Shown piece after piece: positions 59,684 through 64,000 of a stretch of 64,000 nucleotides of DNA. A model generated the notes under the pieces. The model made no database searches and was not told the DNA's origin. It was given only the letters and a program-made list of their open reading frames with translations. A program made the translations under genes and the position numbers. The DNA comes from JAABRB01 sp963735025 (GTDB taxonomy: Bacteria; Pseudomonadota; Gammaproteobacteria; Burkholderiales; SG8-39): the NCBI GenBank assembly GCA_963735025.1, contig CAVTJG010000009.1:2225282-2289281 (forward strand), read 5' to 3'. How positions within the stretch are numbered: the first letter of the stretch is position 1; each line of letters opens with the position of its first letter.

Positions 59684-60748
59684 ATGGATCGCCGTCTGCT
59701 GAAACCGCGGCTTTCGCTCGATCTGCTCAGGGGCTTCGAGGCAGCGGCCCGCCACTTGAGCTTCACGCGGGCGGCCGAAGAGCTGTTCGTGACCCAGGCG
59801 GCGATCAGCCACGAGATCAAGACGCTGGAAAAGCAGCTCGGCCAAGCCCTGTTCACCCGGGTGAATCGTGGTCTCAGCCTTACCAGCGCAGGCCACGAGC
59901 TTCACCGCGGCGTGCGCGAGGGACTCGAGCTCATCAACGAAGCAACGCGTCGCGCGGCAGGATTCAAGGAAGGTCGAACGTTGACGGTCACGATCAGTGT
60001 TCCGCTCGCGTCACTCTGGCTGGCGCCCCGGCTCCCGCATTTCGTCGCCCGGCATCGGGAGGTCGATATGCGAATCGTCGCGGCCGACAAGGCGCTCGAC
60101 CTGGTCCGGGAGCGGATCGACCTTGCGATCCGAAGGTATCCGTCGGGTGAGGCGCCGCGCGACGCCCCGATTCTTTTCCCGATGGAAGTCTTCCCGGTGT
60201 GCGCGCCAGCGCTGCTGCACGATCGCATGCGACCGCTCAGGAGTCCCAGCGACCTCCGGCACCACATGCTGCTCGAGCTTGATCCCGCGACAGTCCGGCC
60301 CGCATGGCTCGATTGGCCGGGCTGGATGCGAGCGATGAAGCTCGATCGTCTGCGGGCAGTGGGAACGCTGGGCTTCTCGCACTACGACCAGGTGATCGAA
60401 GCGGTGATCGGGTCTGCCGGTGTCGCACTTGGACGCCACCCACACATCACGCGTCATCTCCAGGAGGGGCGCCTGGTCGCGCCGTTCGGTCGCGATGCCG
60501 TCGTCAACCTTGGCGCGTACCACATCATCCGGGCGCCCGGCAGCGCGGGCCGCCCGCTTTTCGAGGACTTTGTTGCGTGGTTGCATGAGCAGGTCCGTGA
60601 GGATGCTGAGCGACTGTCGTGGCGGGAGACAGACCGCGCGGCGCGGGCGGCCCCGTCAAGCGGTGTTGCCGGCGGGAGAAGCCGCGCGAAGCCTGCGCGT
60701 AAAGCCGTCTCCACGCGCGGCCGCCATCCGGCACGCAAGTCGACATGA
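59684..60748 (+). CDS. LysR-family regulator (GcvA-like)
   Basis: 354 aa from ATG 59684. HTH: LSLDLLRGFEAAARHLSFT, RAAEELFVTQAAISHEIKTL. Effector domain about 95-300 (RIDLAIRRYPSGEAP, GSAGVALGRHPHI) follows GcvA-type regulators. An unusual Arg/Ala/Lys-rich tail of about 45 residues is added. Sits 24 bp before the CDGSH gene and divergent from the exported-protein gene. Confidence 0.9.
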   Translation: MDRRLLKPRLSLDLLRGFEAAARHLSFTRAAEELFVTQAAISHEIKTLEKQLGQALFTRVNRGLSLTSAGHELHRGVREGLELINEATRRAAGFKEGRTLTVTISVPLASLWLAPRLPHFVARHREVDMRIVAADKALDLVRERIDLAIRRYPSGEAPRDAPILFPMEVFPVCAPALLHDRMRPLRSPSDLRHHMLLELDPATVRPAWLDWPGWMRAMKLDRLRAVGTLGFSHYDQVIEAVIGSAGVALGRHPHITRHLQEGRLVAPFGRDAVVNLGAYHIIRAPGSAGRPLFEDFVAWLHEQVREDAERLSWRETDRAARAAPSSGVAGGRSRAKPARKAVSTRGRHPARKST

Positions 60749-60772
60749 TGGATTGAGAAGGGTAAATCCGAT

Positions 60773-61405
60773 ATGAGCGAACGTCCCACGATCGAGTGCA
60801 AACCGAACGGTCCTTATCTCGTCAGTAACCTCGAAGACCTCCGAGACTGGCAAGGGAACCGCATTGAAACCAAGCGCGTCATGGCGCTTTGCCGGTGTGG
60901 CGGCTCGGCTAACAAGCCTTTCTGCGACGGTACGCATCAGAAAAACGGTTTCTCCGGCGCCAAGCTTCCCGATCGGGGCGCCGATAAGCGCGAGAGTTAT
61001 CAGGCCGGGCGTCTCACCATTCATGACAACCGATCGATCTGCGCCCACGCGGGTTTCTGCACCGATGGCCTCAAGTCGGTGTTCAAGTACAAGAGCGAGC
61101 CGTGGATCGATCCTGCCGGCGACACGGTCGACGCGATCGTCGAGACGATCCGTCGATGTCCGTCGGGCGCCCTGAGCTACTCCCTTGACGGGGTCGAGGG
61201 CGAATATCCTTTGCGGGAGCCGGCGATCACGGCGACAAAGGATGGTCCGTACGCAGTCACCGGCGGCGCTCAGTTGCTCGAGCAAGACCTGGCGCAGGGT
61301 GCATCGACGGAGCACTACACGCTGTGCCGCTGCGGAGGGTCCAGGAACAAGCCGTTCTGCGACGGCACACACTGGAGCATCGGGTTCAAGGGTGAGAGCC
61401 GCTAG
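60773..61405 (+). CDS. Double-CDGSH iron-sulfur protein
   Basis: 210 aa. Two CDGSH cluster motifs, CRCGGSANKPFCDGTH (about 40-55) and CRCGGSRNKPFCDGTH (about 184-199), each C-x-C-x2-S-x3-P-x-C-D-G-x-H. The middle domain with ICAHAGFCTD and RRCPSGALSYSLDG is a divergent ferredoxin-like (Fer4_19) unit. Likely an electron-transfer or redox-sensing protein. Confidence 0.93.
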   Translation: MSERPTIECKPNGPYLVSNLEDLRDWQGNRIETKRVMALCRCGGSANKPFCDGTHQKNGFSGAKLPDRGADKRESYQAGRLTIHDNRSICAHAGFCTDGLKSVFKYKSEPWIDPAGDTVDAIVETIRRCPSGALSYSLDGVEGEYPLREPAITATKDGPYAVTGGAQLLEQDLAQGASTEHYTLCRCGGSRNKPFCDGTHWSIGFKGESR

Positions 61406-61466
61406 CGTACGCAGGGCGCCAGCGCGCCTTTGCTTGCTTGTGTTTCTCGGCTGCGTAATCCGGCCC

Positions 61467-61555
61467 ATGCCGGTACGAGATTCCGGAGCATGCCGGTACG
61501 GTGTTCCGGTCGATGCCGGTACGGGATTCCGGACCATGTCGGTACGGCACTGAAC
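61467..61555. repeat. 23-bp tandem repeats at the IS21 left end
   Basis: Three full units and a partial at 61467, 61490, 61513 and 61536, each starting atgccggtacg (last: atgtcggtacg) and containing ttccgg. IS21-family ends carry such multiple repeats, thought to bind the transposase. Confidence 0.8.
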
Positions 61556-61600
61556 GGATAACCGCGTAGCGTTGCCCGCCTCGAACGAGAGGGGGCGACG

Positions 61601-63169
61601 ATGGCGCAAGCGAGGTTATCCATGAGGAAGTTGAAGGAGATGGCGCGGCTGAAGTTCGAGGCCGGACGCTCGTTGAGTGAGATCGCGTCGGCCGCGGGCG
61701 TGGCGCGCTCGACGGTGCAAGTGGCGCTGGCGCGGATGGCCGGCGCTGGTTTGGGCTGGCCCTGGCCGGAGGACACCGACGAGGCCTCGATCGAGGAGAA
61801 GCTCTACGGGCGCTCGGCGCAGAGTGCGGCTTGGCAGGCGGCGCGGGCCACGGGCGCGAAGCTGCCCGATTTCGCGCACATGCGAGCCGAGCTTGGCAGG
61901 AAGGGCGTGACGCGCCGGCTGCTGTGGCAGGAGTACCGGGCAGGCGAGCCCCAGGGGCTGGAGTACAGCCAGTTCTGCGAGATGTATCGGCGCTGGTCGA
62001 AGACGCAAGACCTCGTGATGCGCTTCGAGCACGCCGCCGGCGACAAGCTCTTCGTGGACTATGCGGGCCTGACGATCGCGATCACCGACCGGCGCTCGGG
62101 GGAGCAACGCGCGGCGCAGATCTTCGTGGCCGCGCTCGGGCACTCGGGCTACACCTACGTCGAGGCCGCCGAGAGTCAGCAAGCCCCGCAGTGGCTCGCC
62201 AGTCACGTGCGGGCGCTCGAATTCATCGGCGGAGTGCCCCAGGCGATCGTGATCGACAACCTCAAATCGGGCGTGAGTCGCGCACATCGCTACGATCCGG
62301 ACTTGAACCCGGCCTACCAGGACTTGGCCGCGCACTACGCGCTGGCGGTGCTGCCGGCGCGGGTGATGAGCCCGCGCGACAAGGCCACCGTCGAGAACGC
62401 GGTGCTCGTGGTCGAGCGCTGGATCCTCGCCCCGTTGCGCAATCGGAAGTTCTTCTCGGTGGCTGAGGCGAACACGGCGATCACCCCATTGCTCGAGGCG
62501 CTGAACGCCGCGCCCTTCCAGAAGCGCGAGGACTCGCGCGTGCTGGTCTTCGAGCAGCATGAACGCGCGACCCTGCGGCCTCTTCCGGAGCGGGCGTACC
62601 AGTACGGCCGCTGGGGGAAGGCGAAGGTGCACCTGGATTACCACATCAAGCACGAGCGGCGCTATTACTCGGTGCCGAACGCGCTGGTGGGCAAGACCGT
62701 CGATGTGCGCGTAAGCGACGTGGCGCTGGAGATCTACTATCGTGGCCGAAGGGTCGCCGCGCACCTGCGCGGCACGCACAAGGGGCAGTTCACCACCGAC
62801 GAGGCCCATCGACCCGAGGCGCACCGTCACGCGATCGAGCTCAATCATGAGCGGCTCCTGCGCCAGGCGATCGCGATCGGCGAGGCCACCGCCGCGGTGA
62901 TCCGGGCGCAGGCCCATCGACGCGTGCATCGCGATCAGACGCTGCGCTCCAGTCTGGGGATTCTCCGGCTCGCGCGCGATCACGGCAGCACCGAACTGGA
63001 GGCCGCCTGCGTGCGCGCCGTGGCACTGGAGAGCTTCAGCTACCGCTCGATCGTCAACCTGCTGCACGCCCCGCCGCGACCGATCGAGCCGCCAGCGGCC
63101 CCGCCCATCGAGCACCCCAATGTGCGCGGTGCGCAGTATTACGCGGCGAGCGAGGTGCCCTCATGCTGA
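61601..63169 (+). CDS. istA: IS21 transposase IstA
   Basis: 522 aa. HTH near the N-terminus (SLSEIASAAGVARSTVQVAL), DDE core with LFVDYAGLTIAI (D), PQAIVIDNLKSGVSR (D) and SPRDKATVENAVLVVERWIL (E). Complete; overlaps istB by 7 bp. Confidence 0.96.
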   Translation: MAQARLSMRKLKEMARLKFEAGRSLSEIASAAGVARSTVQVALARMAGAGLGWPWPEDTDEASIEEKLYGRSAQSAAWQAARATGAKLPDFAHMRAELGRKGVTRRLLWQEYRAGEPQGLEYSQFCEMYRRWSKTQDLVMRFEHAAGDKLFVDYAGLTIAITDRRSGEQRAAQIFVAALGHSGYTYVEAAESQQAPQWLASHVRALEFIGGVPQAIVIDNLKSGVSRAHRYDPDLNPAYQDLAAHYALAVLPARVMSPRDKATVENAVLVVERWILAPLRNRKFFSVAEANTAITPLLEALNAAPFQKREDSRVLVFEQHERATLRPLPERAYQYGRWGKAKVHLDYHIKHERRYYSVPNALVGKTVDVRVSDVALEIYYRGRRVAAHLRGTHKGQFTTDEAHRPEAHRHAIELNHERLLRQAIAIGEATAAVIRAQAHRRVHRDQTLRSSLGILRLARDHGSTELEAACVRAVALESFSYRSIVNLLHAPPRPIEPPAAPPIEHPNVRGAQYYAASEVPSC

Positions 63170-63693
63170 TCGAGCCGCTGCTGACCCAACTTCGATCCCT
63201 CGGGTTGCACGCGATGGCGCGCGCGATCGAGCATCAACGCAGCTCTCCCGAAACGCTCGCCCTCTCGTTCGAGGATCGACTGGGCCTGCTCGTGCAGCAC
63301 GAGCTCGCCGAGCGCCAGAGCATGCGTCTCGCGCAACGACTTCGATGGGCGAAGCTCCCGCAACAGGCCGCGATCGAAGATCTCGACACGCGCCAGACCC
63401 GCGGCCTTGCGCGCGGTGCGCTCGCGCAGTTGAGCGAGCTCTCCTGGATCGATCAGCATCTGAACGTCTTGATCACCGGACCGACCGGTGTCGGAAAGAG
63501 CTACATCGCCAGTGCCCTGGCGATGCAAGCCTGTCGCCAAGACCGCAGCGTGCGCTACTACCGCCTGCCGCGACTGGCTGAGCATCTCATCGCCGCCGGC
63601 GCCGAGCGCAAAAAGAGCGCGCTCTTCAAGAGCCTCGCGCGCATCGAGCTGCTCGTACTCGATTTATGTGTCGTGCGCGGTTATGTGGAGTAG
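63163..63693 (+). pseudogene. istB: IstB ATPase, truncated
   Basis: Walker A ITGPTGVGKSYIASALA is intact, but the protein breaks at IELLVLD, where the second Walker B Asp should follow, and ends with the foreign tail LCVVRGYVE. About 75 residues are missing from the usual ~250. The helper ATPase should be inactive, so the IS21 copy is probably immobile. Confidence 0.9.
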
Positions 63694-63748
63694 AGGCCCC
63701 GGGGGGGCGGTTCCCTCTGGAAGACCGGGCGAGCGTACTCCACATAAC
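63680..63748. repeat. 13-bp inverted repeat at a recombinase element boundary
   Basis: gttatgtggagta (63680-63692) and tactccacataac (63736-63748), perfect, with a GC-rich centre (ggccccgggggggcgg). Just downstream of the tyrosine recombinase gene. Probably the terminal region of that element. Confidence 0.75.
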
Positions 63749-63753
63749 TACAA

Positions 63754-64000
63754 TCACAGACGGCGCAGCCAACCGGTGAGGTCGGCCCCGGTGAACAGGT
63801 AGGCGCCACCCTTCGGTGGAGCGAGAACTTCAGGGAAGACCTGCGCCAGGGCCTGCCGCTTGAGGTCGACATCGGCGCGCGCGTATCGCATCGTCGTGTT
63901 CAGGCTCGCGTGGCCCAGCCACTGGCTGATCGTGGCGAAGTCGACGCCGGCCTTGAGGAGGAGGATGGCGGTCGTATGCCGAAGCGAGTGTGGATGGATT
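63754..64000 (-). CDS. Tyrosine recombinase, C-terminal part
   Basis: About 82 residues, entering from the right edge. HSLRHTTAILLLKAGVDFAT, ISQWLGHASLNTTMRYARAD shows the conserved H-x2-R, G-H and nucleophilic Tyr of the phage-integrase family. Not IntI by its sequence; it resembles the recombinases found in multi-recombinase (RIT-like) elements. It stops 6 bp before the inverted repeat. Confidence 0.85.
   Translation of the reverse strand, partial: IHPHSLRHTTAILLLKAGVDFATISQWLGHASLNTTMRYARADVDLKRQALAQVFPEVLAPPKGGAYLFTGADLTGWLRRL

Larger units (their letters stand above)
61467..63665 (+). mobile_element. IS21-family element, 3' truncated
   Basis: Left-end repeats, complete istA and an istB cut in its Walker B region. 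The right end is lost to the element that starts near 63665. Confidence 0.85.

Noticed and set aside
61467..61555. Regular 23-bp repeats as a CRISPR array
   Set aside because: No unique spacers, and they sit directly before istA as IS21 end repeats.
63754..64000. The recombinase as the missing integron integrase
   Set aside because: The C-terminal sequence around the GH and Tyr lacks the usual IntI pattern (LLQAGYDIRTIQELLGH), and it belongs to a separate element beyond the IS21.

Overview
The window is high-GC DNA from a betaproteobacterium, probably Burkholderiales-like. The evidence is the gene order thrS-infC-rpmI-rplT-pheS-pheT-ihfA-merR followed by tRNA-Pro(GGG), and the abundance of TRAP transporters and RidA/HpcH-type catabolic genes. 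Three reading-frame breaks (thrS near 587, the gene at 18045-18999 near 18702, the NERD helicase near 46130) suggest either a draft-quality metagenomic assembly or local gene decay.

Layout. 1-8 kb: core translation operon, IHF alpha, a MerR regulator and tRNA-Pro. 8-24 kb: ordinary chromosomal genes (MBL-fold hydrolase, an HTH/beta-propeller pair facing DUF899-DUF2182, bicupin, MFS exporter, carbonic anhydrase, PEBP protein, HpcH aldolase, LysR), with intergenic palindromic repeats of two families. 24-42 kb: permease halves, two TRAP transporter loci, an HI1419/HI1420-like toxin-antitoxin pair, an EmrRAB efflux operon, an intact VapBC pair, an SDR enzyme and a RidA protein.

42-49 kb is an accessory island. 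It holds decayed toxin-antitoxin genes (PIN remnant, VapB with a VapC lacking its first catalytic Asp and its ATG), an XRE regulator coupled to a DUF6036-type nucleotidyltransferase, an AAA_14 ATPase scrap, a DUF4258/DUF2283 pair, a split NERD-helicase, and a lower-GC membrane protein with a Cys-rich C-terminus. 49.3-53.7 kb holds an IS66 element (with a pRiA4b ORF-3-like passenger) directly abutting an IS5-family element.

53.8-58.9 kb is the most interesting part: a run of small unrelated genes separated by 60-100 bp imperfect palindromes with attC-like core boxes (GCCTAAC/GCCCAAC/GCTCAAC at the left, GTTAGGC/GTTGGGC at the right). I read it as an integron gene-cassette array with no integrase gene in the window (a CALIN-type array). 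Its attI-proximal end would be on the left, exactly where the two insertion sequences lie. Cassette genes include a GDT1-like cation transporter, DUF302, a reverse-oriented GFA protein, DUF3185, cytochrome b561, an EamA-type half transporter, a truncated ornithine cyclodeaminase, a hotdog thioesterase and a PliI-like lysozyme inhibitor.

59-64 kb: a LysR regulator with a double-CDGSH iron-sulfur protein, then an IS21 element whose istB is cut at Walker B by the end of another element, which carries a tyrosine recombinase running off the window.
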